Shown here: piece by piece, positions 53,746 through 63,267 of the stretch | Numbering within the stretch: position 1 is the stretch's first letter | How the letters are laid out: every line of letters begins with the position of its first letter | The notes under the pieces: generated by a model | What the model was told of the DNA's origin: nothing | Database searches by the model: none | Seen by the model: the letters and a program-made list of their open reading frames with translations, nothing else | Made by a program: the position numbers and the translations under genes | Origin: Nocardia nova | GTDB taxonomy: Bacteria > Actinomycetota > Actinomycetes > Mycobacteriales > Mycobacteriaceae | Direction of reading: 5' to 3' | DNA: 64,000 nt | NCBI RefSeq assembly: GCF_002933465.1 | Contig: NZ_PSZE01000002.1 | Coordinates: forward strand, 186,001-250,000

Positions 53746-54639
53746 CTACCGTCCGTCGCGGTCGGTGAGTCTCGAGATCTCGTAGCCGAGCAGTCGCTCC
53801 GCTTCCTCGATACCACCCTGTAGGTCACCGACCGCGTTCATCTTCGTCAGATCGAGGCCGATGGTGACCAGCGCGAGTGCGATCTCCGACGAGAGGCCGG
53901 TGATGATGACGTTGGCGCCCATCAGATTCGACGCGTCGACGGTCTGTACCAGGTGGTTGGCGACCGTGGAGTCGATCATCGGAACACCGGTGATGTCGAT
54001 GACGACCACCTTGGCGCGGTTGGCGCGGATCGCGCGCAGCAGCTGTTCGGTGAGCTGACGGGCGCGCTGGCTGTCCAGCACGCCGATGATCGGCAGAATC
54101 AGCAGCTGCTCACGCACCTGCAGCACCGGCGTCGACAGCTCGCGGATGGCTTCCTGCTGCTGGCGGATGACGCGCTCGCGCTCCTGCACGAACGAGATGG
54201 CCACGGTGTTGGCGATCCGGTTGGCCGCGGGCTCGTAGGCGTCGAGCACTCGCTTGAGTAGTTCGAAGTCGGACTGGTACTTCTCGAACAGGCTGCGCGC
54301 GAGCACATCTCGCAGCAGCAGCACGATCCCGACGACCTCGTCGGTTTCGACGCCTCGCGGGATGATGCGTTCGGACAGGTCGCGGGCGTAGGCCTGCAGC
54401 GCCTCGACGCTACCGGTTTGGAGCGCCTCGACGTAGTTGTCGTAGATGGAGGTGGCCTCGGAGAAGATCTCCTCCGGGGTCATCGCGGTCAGCAGTGCGG
54501 CATCCCCGATACGACGTGCCCATTCCTCACGTAGTTCAGTGCGGTTCTGGCGCAGGTGCTCGACCAGTTGCGGCAGCAGATTCTCGACCGGACCTGCCGG
54601 TATCGAATCCGGAGAGAGGCCGATGGACACGTCGGACAT
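53746..54639 (-). CDS. rsbR: RsbR stressosome sensor
   Basis: 297 residues. N-terminal non-haem globin-like/RsbR sensor region (about 20-165, helical, no haem His obvious), a linker helix QERERVIRQQQEAIRELSTP with Thr170 near the first B. subtilis phosphosite (Thr171), and a STAS domain with VIDITGVPMIDSTVANHL where Ser224/Thr225 match the second (Thr205). First gene of rsbR-rsbS-rsbT-rsbX-rsbU-like operon. ATG 54639. Confidence 0.92.
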   Translation of the reverse strand: MSDVSIGLSPDSIPAGPVENLLPQLVEHLRQNRTELREEWARRIGDAALLTAMTPEEIFSEATSIYDNYVEALQTGSVEALQAYARDLSERIIPRGVETDEVVGIVLLLRDVLARSLFEKYQSDFELLKRVLDAYEPAANRIANTVAISFVQERERVIRQQQEAIRELSTPVLQVREQLLILPIIGVLDSQRARQLTEQLLRAIRANRAKVVVIDITGVPMIDSTVANHLVQTVDASNLMGANVIITGLSSEIALALVTIGLDLTKMNAVGDLQGGIEEAERLLGYEISRLTDRDGR

Positions 54640-54791
54640 GAAAACTCGTGCCCCTTTCCTAAGGGAGGTCGGTTCGTCGGGGTCGCTCGTACGTGGCTGC
54701 CGTCGAGAAGCCGCAGTCGAGCCTAGTCTCACTCGATACCCGCTGGCGAACAATCGAAACATGTCGCGGGGGTGTGTGCTCGGCCACCCCA

Positions 54792-55349
54792 TCAGCCCGG
54801 CTGCGGACTGGGTTCGCGCGGCACGGCGCCGCTGTGGTCGATGCAGGCCTCGACGCCCGGGTCCGGCGCGCGATGATGGGTGAGCAGGGTGTCGTAGATG
54901 TCGGCGAGCGCGGCGAGCTGGTCGCGGTTGAGGACGTCGATCATATGCCGCCGCACGCTCTCGACATGGGCGGGAGCGGCCGTGGCCAGCACTTCCGCGC
55001 CCTTCGGGGTGAGGACGGCGGCGGTGCGGCGGGCATCGTCCGGGATGGCCTCGCGGGCGACCAGCCCGCGCTTCTCCATGCGGGTGATCTGGTGGGAGAG
55101 CCGGCTCTGCGACCATTCCAGCACCGAGGCCAGTTCGGCGAAGCTGCGCCGGTGGTCGGTGGCGTCGGCCAGCCGTGCCAGCACGGTGTACTCGACGTAG
55201 GTGAGATTCGAGACGCGCAGGGAGTCGCGGCCGACGGCGGCGGCGATGAGATCACGGGTGAAGACGAAGCCGAGCCACGCACGCGTTTCGAGATCGTCGA
55301 GCCAACGGGGTTCGGTCACGATTCCTCTCCAGGGTTCTGCGTGGGTCAT
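54792..55349 (-). CDS. MarR-family regulator
   Basis: 185-residue winged-helix dimer. LTYVEYTVLARLAD, SFAELASVLEWSQSRLSHQI (recognition helix) and the wing GLVAREAIPDDARRTAAVLT are typical MarR. Divergent from the class I fumarase gene with about 220 bases between, but whether it controls fumarase is unknown. It follows the stressosome operon on the same strand order but has its own gap. Confidence 0.87.
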   Translation of the reverse strand: MTHAEPWRGIVTEPRWLDDLETRAWLGFVFTRDLIAAAVGRDSLRVSNLTYVEYTVLARLADATDHRRSFAELASVLEWSQSRLSHQITRMEKRGLVAREAIPDDARRTAAVLTPKGAEVLATAAPAHVESVRRHMIDVLNRDQLAALADIYDTLLTHHRAPDPGVEACIDHSGAVPREPSPQPG

Positions 55350-55570
55350 GGTATTGCCTTCCCGCTGTCGGCGATACCCGAAGTCGCGGTATCGGATCGA
55401 CACCTACACCCGCCGCATTGAAGGTGCAACCTTTGTGCTCGGCAATGAAGATTAGGCTGGCCTGACCTTCGTGTGACGCGGGGTGCTGATTAGAGTCGGA
55501 GCGTTGTTTCGGCCGCGAGCGGTTCTCCCGCCGGCCGAGTGCACCCGCAGACACACAAGGAGTGCGATTC

Positions 55571-57247
<1,677 letters not shown>

Positions 57248-57427
57248 GCGTCGTCCCGGGCCGCTGCCGGTAGCGGCCCGGGGCCGCGGTCCGGATGGTT
57301 TGCGGGACCATCGATCAGCAGCGGCCACCTGGTTGCCGGACCGGTTGTTCGCATCGGCGCCGAGCTCGAAACGATCGTCGAGGCTGCGATCGCGGGGCCG
57401 CGCAGCGGAGGGTGATTACACGACAAG

Positions 57428-57457
57428 GCGCCGCGCGGTCCGATCACCGCGCGGCGC
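57428..57457 (+). terminator. Strong hairpin after fumarase
   Basis: Perfect 12-bp stem GCGCCGCGCGGT (57428-57439) with 57446-57457 and a six-base loop, about 180 bases after the fumarase stop. In the 307-base gap to the next gene nothing else certain is seen; a plus-strand stretch GNCFEDPDVQWAGDQAFESY near 57500 may be a gene remnant. Confidence 0.65.
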
Positions 57458-57554
57458 GAGGGAATGGCTAGAGGGCGCCCTTGTCCGGGTCCCCCCGCGG
57501 GAACTGCTTCGAGGACCCGGACGTCCAGTGGGCCGGTGACCAGGCCTTCGAGTC

Positions 57555-58781
57555 CTACCGAGGTCCGGCCGATGATGTGGTCGGTGGTGTGGCCGTGACC
57601 CCGGAGTCGGGCACCCCCGCGTAGTCGGGCAGTTCGACGCCGTTGAGCGCGCGTTCGATCAGTTCGGCGAACCAGGCACCGGTGAAATCGGGGCTCGGCT
57701 CGGACTCGGGCGTGGGGACCTCACGACTGCGCGCGTGCAAACGGCCGATTTCCTGGTTGGCCTCGACATACGGGCGCATCTGTTCCTCGTAGCGGGCGAA
57801 TCCGATCGCCGGGTTCCAGTCGGCGGCGGCCAATTCTCCGGCCAGCAGGTAGGCGCCGACCAGGGCCAGCCCGGTGCCCTGACCGGACATCGGTGAGGAG
57901 CTGAACGCCGCGTCCCCGAGCAACCCCGCCCGGCCGCTGGACCACCGGTCCATCACCACCTGGGCGACCTGGTCGAGATAGAAGTCCGGCGTGTCGTCCA
58001 GATGCGCGAGGATGCGCGGAGTCAACCAGTCCATGCCGGCCATCCGCTCTCGGAGCAGACGCTTCTGGGCCTCGACGTCGCGGTAGTCGACGTCGAGGTC
58101 GGTGGCCGAGAAGGAGAACATGGCCATCGCCTGGGTGGCGTCGCGGAGGGGTCGCAGACCGGCGGACCGCCCGGACTCCTGATAATCGATCAGCCAGCGT
58201 TGGAGCCCGAACTCGTTGGGCACGGTGTAGAACGCCAGTGCCTGCCCGAGGTGACGGATGAACTGCTCGCGCGGGCCGAAGACCATCGCGCGCAGGGCCG
58301 AGTGCAGCCCGTCCGCCCCGATCACCAGGTCGAAGCGCCGCCGATCGCCGCCTGCGAAGACGACGTCGACCCCGTCCGAGTCCTGGGTCAGCTCGGCGAT
58401 CCGATCGCCGAAGATGTACTCGGCACTGTCGCGGGTGTCGTCGTAGAGCACCCGGGACAGGTCCCCGCGCAGGATTTCGATCTCGGAGATGTATCCGTCG
58501 CCGCCGTCGTCGTCCGCGCGAAATGTCTCCAGCACTGTGCCGTTCGCGTCTACGGTGTGCGCGCCGGCGGTCTCGGTGCGCGCGGCGCGCACCGCCGCGT
58601 CGAGTCCCATCCGCCGGATGACCTCTTTGGTCACTCCGCGCGCGTCCACGGCCTGACCGCCGGGACGCAGCTCGGGTGCCCGCTCCACCACGGTCACCTC
58701 GGCGCCCCGCCGGACGAGCCAGTGGGTCAGCGCGGGCCCGGCGATGCTCGCTCCCGTCACCAACACTCGGGTGCCGCTCAC
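57555..58781 (-). CDS. FAD-dependent aromatic-ring-type monooxygenase
   Basis: 408 residues, PHBH/TetX-like group A flavoprotein monooxygenase. FAD motif VTGASIAGPALTHWL, the GD-type motif LVIGADGLHSALRAMV and the C-terminal AGLLGDAAFSSSPMSGQGTG are intact. Acts on an aromatic or polyketide-like substrate, or inactivates an antibiotic; both roles are known in the family. GTG 58781 follows a GGGGG tract. Monocistronic, divergent from the PPOX gene across a 364-base gap with an operator-like repeat at 59029-59046. Confidence 0.88.
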   Translation of the reverse strand: MSGTRVLVTGASIAGPALTHWLVRRGAEVTVVERAPELRPGGQAVDARGVTKEVIRRMGLDAAVRAARTETAGAHTVDANGTVLETFRADDDGGDGYISEIEILRGDLSRVLYDDTRDSAEYIFGDRIAELTQDSDGVDVVFAGGDRRRFDLVIGADGLHSALRAMVFGPREQFIRHLGQALAFYTVPNEFGLQRWLIDYQESGRSAGLRPLRDATQAMAMFSFSATDLDVDYRDVEAQKRLLRERMAGMDWLTPRILAHLDDTPDFYLDQVAQVVMDRWSSGRAGLLGDAAFSSSPMSGQGTGLALVGAYLLAGELAAADWNPAIGFARYEEQMRPYVEANQEIGRLHARSREVPTPESEPSPDFTGAWFAELIERALNGVELPDYAGVPDSGVTATPPTTSSAGPR

Positions 58782-59028
58782 AGTGCCCCCTGCTCACACG
58801 TGCCGATCATCGAACGGCGCGTGTGCCTCTGCTCGGGTCCGTTGGTGCCCATCGTTGCCTCCCTGTGCTTCTTCCCGCGCTGGACCGGGCCCAGTGCTGT
58901 CGGTGTCTCCAGAGGTGTCGACGGCGGGGCGGCGGAGGATTCATCGGTGCTGCCGACGCCGCTGTGTTCGCTTGGGCGGAACCACCTGTGCAGCTTGGTG
59001 ATTCGAGCGTAACGCTCAGGCCGCGGAC

Positions 59029-59046
59029 GCTAGTATAGCGGCGCTA
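59029..59046. promoter_or_regulatory. Alternating GCTA/TAGC operator-like repeat
   Basis: GCTAGTATAGCGGCGCTA consists of three half-sites, GCTA, TAGC, GCTA, each three bases apart, so it holds two overlapping inverted repeats. It lies in the 364-base gap between the FAD monooxygenase and PPOX genes, about 100 bases before the PPOX start. No regulator gene is adjacent. The rest of the gap shows nothing clear. Confidence 0.5.
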
Positions 59047-59145
59047 GACAATCTATCGCGACACATGTTACCGTCGCTCCAGTCGCTAGCGTTGATAGCT
59101 TTCAGGAGACGCACCGTGATTCGAGTTCACCGAGGAGTAATTGAC

Positions 59146-59553
59146 ATGACCTTCACCATCAACGAACTGAAGTTCCTCGCCGAGGCCGGAATCGGCCGCC
59201 TCGCCACGGTGTCGCCCGACGGCGTCGTGCAGAACAACCCGACCAACTATCGGGTGAACGCGGACGGCACCATCGACATCGGGGGTATGCGCATGCGCGC
59301 CAGCCGAAAGTATCGCAACGTCGAGGCGGGTAGCCGCGTGTCGTTCGTCGTCGATCAGCAGGTTTCCTTGGAGCCCTACGAAATTCGCGGCATCGAGGTG
59401 CGTGGCACCGCTGTTGCGCTCGACGACGAGGAGCCTCCGTTCCCGCCCCAGGAACGCGCGGTCATCCGCATCCACCCCGAACGGATCATCTCCTGGGGTA
59501 TCGACAGCGGATCCTTCGACTTCACCAGTCGCAAGCCCGCAGGCGTCATGTAG
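59146..59553 (+). CDS. PPOX-class F420-dependent oxidoreductase-like protein
   Basis: 135-residue split-barrel flavin/F420-binding protein (pyridoxamine-5'-phosphate oxidase-like). FLAEAGIGRLATVSPDGVVQ, KYRNVEAGSRVSFVVD and RIHPERIISWGID fit the actinobacterial PPOX family. Reaction unknown; members reduce or oxidise small molecules using F420 or FMN. CGAGGAG precedes ATG 59146. Confidence 0.85.
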   Translation: MTFTINELKFLAEAGIGRLATVSPDGVVQNNPTNYRVNADGTIDIGGMRMRASRKYRNVEAGSRVSFVVDQQVSLEPYEIRGIEVRGTAVALDDEEPPFPPQERAVIRIHPERIISWGIDSGSFDFTSRKPAGVM

Positions 59554-59773
59554 CGCCGCGCCGGTCGATGTCGCGGGTCGGCCCGGTCGCCAGGTTCACT
59601 GGTGGATATCACACGCCGCGCCACACCGGGACTCCGAGATGGCCGGGATTCAATGGCAGTGGTCCGGCCAGCGAGACGCATCCGCGATTTCCCTCCACCG
59701 GCACCGATGTCGAATGCCGGCTCCGATGTTTCCAGGCCCGTGTAAGAGCAGGAAGGGCGGGCATCACACGACT

Positions 59774-60037
59774 ATGACGGAGAACACATCGGATGCGTCG
59801 GAGTCGACCGCCAAGCCCGCCGAGACGGTCGCACCGGAACCGGATCGGGAAACCCGGGAGCGGGCCAAGAAGGAAGCCGACAGGCTGGAGGAGATCTACG
59901 AGCCCGGTGCCCGGGCCAGCGTCGTCGTACCCGGTACCGACGGCATGGTCGCCGGTACCGCCTTCGCCGACTCGGTCGATGAGCAGATCACCGAGAACAA
60001 ACCACCGGACGAACTTCGCAAGGACAACGATTCCTGA
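59774..60037 (+). CDS. Small acidic hypothetical protein
   Basis: 87 residues, highly charged: TENTSDASESTAKPAETVAP, a helix RERAKKEADRLEEIYEPG, and GMVAGTAFADSVDEQITENK. No cysteine or membrane segment. Likely a soluble helical or partly disordered protein; not recognised. ATG 59774; the AGGAAGGG upstream is about 15 bases away, longer than usual. The 220 bases between it and the PPOX gene hold nothing clear. Confidence 0.6.
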   Translation: MTENTSDASESTAKPAETVAPEPDRETRERAKKEADRLEEIYEPGARASVVVPGTDGMVAGTAFADSVDEQITENKPPDELRKDNDS

Positions 60038-60166
60038 TCCGGGCTGAACCCGGCGGGCGTCGACGAGGGGGCCGACGAACAGATCCAGCGCCCACCCCGT
60101 AGCGATATTCCAGCATGGCGGGGTGCCGACAGCCGTTCGGCGACTTCGCGGGCCAGGCTGCGGCTG

Positions 60167-60340
60167 TCAGTCGGCGTGCAGGACGAAGTACAGGAAGCAC
60201 AGGAACCTGTTGTCGGCGCTCTCGCCGAGCACCTCCGGGATCAGATCGCGAGCGGCGGGCAGCGCCGGCGGTTCGCTGATGACGCCGATGCGGAATCCGG
60301 CCGCGGTGAAGGCGTCGGTCATCGCGTGTAGTGACAACAT
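60167..60340 (-). pseudogene. C-terminal remnant of a class I SAM methyltransferase
   Basis: 58 codons reading LHAMTDAFTAAGFRIGVISE and ending NRFLCFLYFVLHAD then stop. This is the usual C-terminus of actinobacterial class I SAM methyltransferases (AFtaAGF...FL.FL.FVL). An in-frame stop sits just before it and the SAM-binding domain is missing, so it is a broken gene. Confidence 0.6.
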
Positions 60341-60350
60341 CGAGGATTAG

Positions 60351-60452
60351 CTGATCGTCAACCAGGCCTTGTCGGCTCACGACATCGACGAGGCGGCATC
60401 GCGTTTGACGCACACGATCGGCGACATCGCCCGAACTCCTCCCGGCAACTGA
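60351..60452 (+). pseudogene. C-terminal fragment of unknown gene
   Basis: 33 codons, LIVNQALSAHDIDEAASRLT then HTIGDIARTPPGN and stop, with an in-frame stop immediately before and no start. It has normal protein character and GC-rich third positions. Lies back to back with the methyltransferase remnant, pointing to a region of gene decay. Family not known. Confidence 0.35.
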
Positions 60453-60480
60453 CAGCCCGCCTCGCATGATTCGCGGGCGT

Positions 60481-60518
60481 GCTGACCCGATCGGCCGGCG
60501 CCGCCCGATCGGGTCAGC
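60481..60518. terminator. Very strong hairpin
   Basis: Perfect 14-bp stem GCTGACCCGATCGG (60481-60494) pairing with 60505-60518 across a 10-base loop. It lies between gene debris and the converging hydrolase gene, so could end transcription from either side. Confidence 0.6.
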
Positions 60519-60661
60519 TCCGATCGCCCGCCACCGTCATCGAGGCGACAGCTGCTGACACTGCAACGACGGTCGTCTGGGCGCTGGGGCGATGGCGCCG
60601 GGTGTGTCCCGGCCGAGGCGCCGTCGCAGTCAAGAACTGGTGCCGCTGCGATCGCCCTGCG

Positions 60662-61393
60662 TCACTTCACATGCCGTGCGAAGAACTGGGTTCCGTAGTC
60701 TCCCTCGAATCGCGGGACGCCGGTGTGCCTGCCCATGTTGGCGTGCAGCGTCTTCTCCTTCGAGCCGAAGGCGTCGAACAGGTCGAGGGCCTGCTGCCGG
60801 TCGTTTCCTTCGTCGTCCCACTGCAGCAGGACCAGCAGCGGAATGGTGACCTGCCGGGCCTCGTCGAACATGCTGCGGGGCACGAAACTTCCGGCGAACA
60901 AGACGGCAGCCGCGATGCGCGGCTCGACGACCGCGAGCCGGAGTCCGATGGCGATCACCCCTCCCGAGAACCCCACCGGGCCGCCGATCTCGGGGCGCGA
61001 CAGAAGGGCGTCCAGGGTGGCCCGCCATTCCGGTACCGCCTTGTCGACCAAAGGTAGGACGAGCCGGTCCACGATCTCGTCGTCGACCGGCTCGCCAGCC
61101 TGGACTGTCCGGCGCAGATCGGCGCGGGCCTGCTCGGCGGCGGCGGAACGGGGCCGGTCACCGCTGCCGGGGAGTTCGATGGTGGCCGCGGCGTAGCCGT
61201 GCGCCACGGCGTGCCGAGCCCGGCCCGCTACACGGGGATACATCTTGTCCAGTCCGCCGGGGTGGCCGAGCAGGATCAGCGGTGTCGGTGCGGAGGCGGA
61301 TGTCGGCGTCCACAGGATGCCGGGGATCTCGCCGAGGGTGAACTGGCGTTCGAGGACATCGTCGCCGAGACGCTGTTCGGAGGTGAATTGCAT
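60662..61393 (-). CDS. Alpha/beta hydrolase, dienelactone-hydrolase-like
   Basis: 243 residues. Oxyanion-region LLGHPGGLDKMYPR, nucleophile Ser in VGFSGGVIAIG, acid region LLQWDDEGNDRQQAL, and His in HANMGRHTGVP. The triad is complete though the nucleophile elbow is not the standard GxSxG. Substrate unknown. ATG 61393 with GAAAGG upstream. Single gene on the minus strand. Confidence 0.8.
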   Translation of the reverse strand: MQFTSEQRLGDDVLERQFTLGEIPGILWTPTSASAPTPLILLGHPGGLDKMYPRVAGRARHAVAHGYAAATIELPGSGDRPRSAAAEQARADLRRTVQAGEPVDDEIVDRLVLPLVDKAVPEWRATLDALLSRPEIGGPVGFSGGVIAIGLRLAVVEPRIAAAVLFAGSFVPRSMFDEARQVTIPLLVLLQWDDEGNDRQQALDLFDAFGSKEKTLHANMGRHTGVPRFEGDYGTQFFARHVK

Positions 61394-61561
61394 GGTCGTG
61401 CCTTTCGGGAGTGCTTTCGCGGCGCTCCCGGACGACCTATCGCCCGACCGTGACCCCTGAGGGGAGCACCCATGTCGATACTGCGTTCACGGGTACCACC
61501 TCCTCGTTCTCTTGCACGGTCTCCGGAAAAGTAGCAGTGGTCGGGGCGGTGTGCCAACAGA

Positions 61562-61714
61562 TTATTGCGGGGGCTCCGTCAACGCGGCACGCAAACCGTC
61601 GAGCCAAGACGCCGGCCGGTCGCGAGTCGTATCGCTTTCTTCGACGCCATGTCGATCGGCAACGAAAGTGTGGGACGCAATCCTCCACAATCGTTGTAGT
61701 GCAATAGCTTTCAC
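61562..61714 (-). CDS. 50-residue ORF, small gene or gene tail
   Basis: GTG at 61714 gives MKAIALQRLWRIASHTFVAD and ends ASWLDGLRAALTEPPQ. The residue mix and codon use look like real protein, and the SWLDGLRAAL end is a typical domain tail. No ribosome site is clear, so it may be the remnant of a longer gene. It lies in the otherwise empty 420-base stretch between the hydrolase and the DUF3558 gene. Confidence 0.35.
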   Translation of the reverse strand: MKAIALQRLWRIASHTFVADRHGVEESDTTRDRPASWLDGLRAALTEPPQ

Positions 61715-61811
61715 ACGTTGGACAGGCCTGGTGAGCAGTCCGCAGACCGTCGGCGTCCGCTGTTACGATCTTGCCGAGGTCTCGATGCAGGATCTAGTTC
61801 TGGGGGCATTG

Positions 61812-62507
61812 ATGAAGATAACGCCGGAGTCGTTGCGTGAGGCCGGCATCGGTCTCGGCAAGCTGGGGGAGGCGGTCCATGACACGAACATATTCCCGCT
61901 ATTGATGACGTTTGTCGCACGCGCTTTTTTCGGTGTTGGATTGCTGGTGTCGGCGGGGTGTGGGCGCTCGGCTCCTTCTGGCCCGTCGATTCCGCCTTTG
62001 CCTGCGACTACATTGACCGCACCGAATGTGCAGCCCCCGATGCAGGGGCCGGATGTCGATCCCCGGGTGACGTACGACCCGTGCACTCGGATTCCTGACA
62101 GTTTCGTTTCAGCAGCGGGGTACAATCCTGCGAGCCGCCAGCGCTTCGACGAAATCAATGGTGCCACCGTGACATTGGGGTGCCAGTTCCGCGATGATGC
62201 CAAGGGGCCTGGTTACGAAAAGTTCGACCTTTGGATCGCATCAACCAATGTGCCCCTCGACCAACGGCGACAGCAAGTCGAATCCACCGCCAACAACCCA
62301 CGGATAACGCCGATCCGGGCCCATGGGCGAACCGGCTTCCAACTTGTCGACGCCGGCCACGGGGCCTCGTGCACTGTCTACCTGGAGACGAAAGCCGGCT
62401 ACGTGGTGTTCAACCGGCGGGCCCTTCCCGCCGGCCCGAACGATGTCTGCGACAAGATGACCGAACTGGTCGACCTGATCGAACCGACCATCGGAGCGGA
62501 CAATTGA
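61812..62507 (+). CDS. DUF3558 lipoprotein with EspC-like N-terminus
   Basis: 231 residues from ATG 61812, which follows a GGGGG tract. Residues 1-30 (MKITPESLREAGIGLGKLGE) resemble the N-terminus of type VII-secreted EspC-family proteins. From residue 31 comes FARAFFGVG-like hydrophobic sequence with a lipobox LLVSAGC, then a Pro/Thr linker and the DUF3558 domain (YDPCTRIPDSFVSAAGYNPA to CDKMTELVDLIEP) with paired cysteines. DUF3558 proteins are exported actinobacterial lipoproteins of unknown role. An ATG at 61905 (MTFVARAFFG) would give a normal 200-residue lipoprotein but has no ribosome site. Lower GC than the rest of the window. Confidence 0.7.
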   Translation: MKITPESLREAGIGLGKLGEAVHDTNIFPLLMTFVARAFFGVGLLVSAGCGRSAPSGPSIPPLPATTLTAPNVQPPMQGPDVDPRVTYDPCTRIPDSFVSAAGYNPASRQRFDEINGATVTLGCQFRDDAKGPGYEKFDLWIASTNVPLDQRRQQVESTANNPRITPIRAHGRTGFQLVDAGHGASCTVYLETKAGYVVFNRRALPAGPNDVCDKMTELVDLIEPTIGADN

Positions 62508-62823
62508 CGCTCACGATGCGTGGCGGTCGGAGGTAGTTCGGGCCAGAACACCGATCTCGATCAACGAGGGTGTTCCGTCCGTCGGCGTGGAGCCGCATGT
62601 CGCGCCAAACCCCGTCCGAGCTGTGGATCAGGCCGGGCGTCGGCCTACCGCCCGGCCGGGGTTCAACGTCAACTGCCGCGGATCCACCAGCGCGGCAACG
62701 GCATTGCGAACGTGGGCCGGAAGACCGTCGCATTCTCGGCGCAGGGTGAGGCCGGACAGACGTGTCCGACTGTCATGCGCACCGCGAGGCCATCGTGGTG
62801 ACCGAGAGGTGAGACGCAGTCGG
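62508..62823. other. 316-base gap with a possible remnant
   Basis: No complete gene. A minus-strand stretch ending at 62628 reads ECDGLPAHVRNAVAALVDPR and LTLNPGRAVGRRPA, which could be the end of a lost gene. Nothing else recognised. Confidence 0.35.
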
Positions 62824-63036
62824 CTACGCTCGCGGTCGGCTGAGCACGCTGTTGCGCACGCTGCCGGTGAAGGTATCCCACTCGTCGCCGGTGACGACGA
62901 GGGCGGGCCCATTCGGATTCTTGGAATCGCGGACGCCGACCCGGGGAACCTTCAGAAACGCGACCTCGGCGCAATACTTCGTTGCATTGCTCCTGGTACT
63001 CTTGAACCACCATGCTCCGGCTGGGTCGACGTTTAC
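62824..63036 (-). pseudogene. DUF397 gene without a usable start codon
   Basis: About 70 codons of a DUF397 domain: GAWWFKSTRSNATKYCAEVA, VGVRDSKNPNGPALVV, DEWDTFTGSVRNSV. It is a paralogue of the neighbour at 63055-63267 (shared VGVRDSKNPNGPALV). After an in-frame stop upstream there is no ATG, GTG or TTG; GGAGG at 63043-63047 points at a GTA codon. A one-base change in a former GTG start would explain this. It may be dead or use a rare start. Confidence 0.65.
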
Positions 63037-63054
63037 TTCACGCCTCCATCTCGA

Positions 63055-63267
63055 CTACGCGAACGGTCGGTCGAGCCCACCGTTACGTAGGTTGCCGGTG
63101 AAGGCGTCCCACGCATCAGCGGCGAAAACGAGTGCAGGGCCGTTCGGGTTCTTGGAATCACGAACGCCGACCGTGCCACTGTCGAGGAACGCGACTTCGA
63201 CGCACTCCTTCGTACCCCCGCTTCGACTGCTTTTGAACCACTTCGCACCGGATAGATCAGCGCTCAC
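63055..63267 (-). CDS. DUF397 protein
   Basis: 70 residues: SADLSGAKWFKSSRSGGTKE, CVEVAFLDSGTVGVRDSKNP, FAADAWDAFTGNLRNGG. DUF397 proteins are small partners of XRE/DUF5753 regulators in actinobacteria (whiJ/abaA-like pairs in Streptomyces). GTG 63267 overlaps the stop of the upstream regulator (GTGA), so the two are co-translated. Confidence 0.88.
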   Translation of the reverse strand: MSADLSGAKWFKSSRSGGTKECVEVAFLDSGTVGVRDSKNPNGPALVFAADAWDAFTGNLRNGGLDRPFA

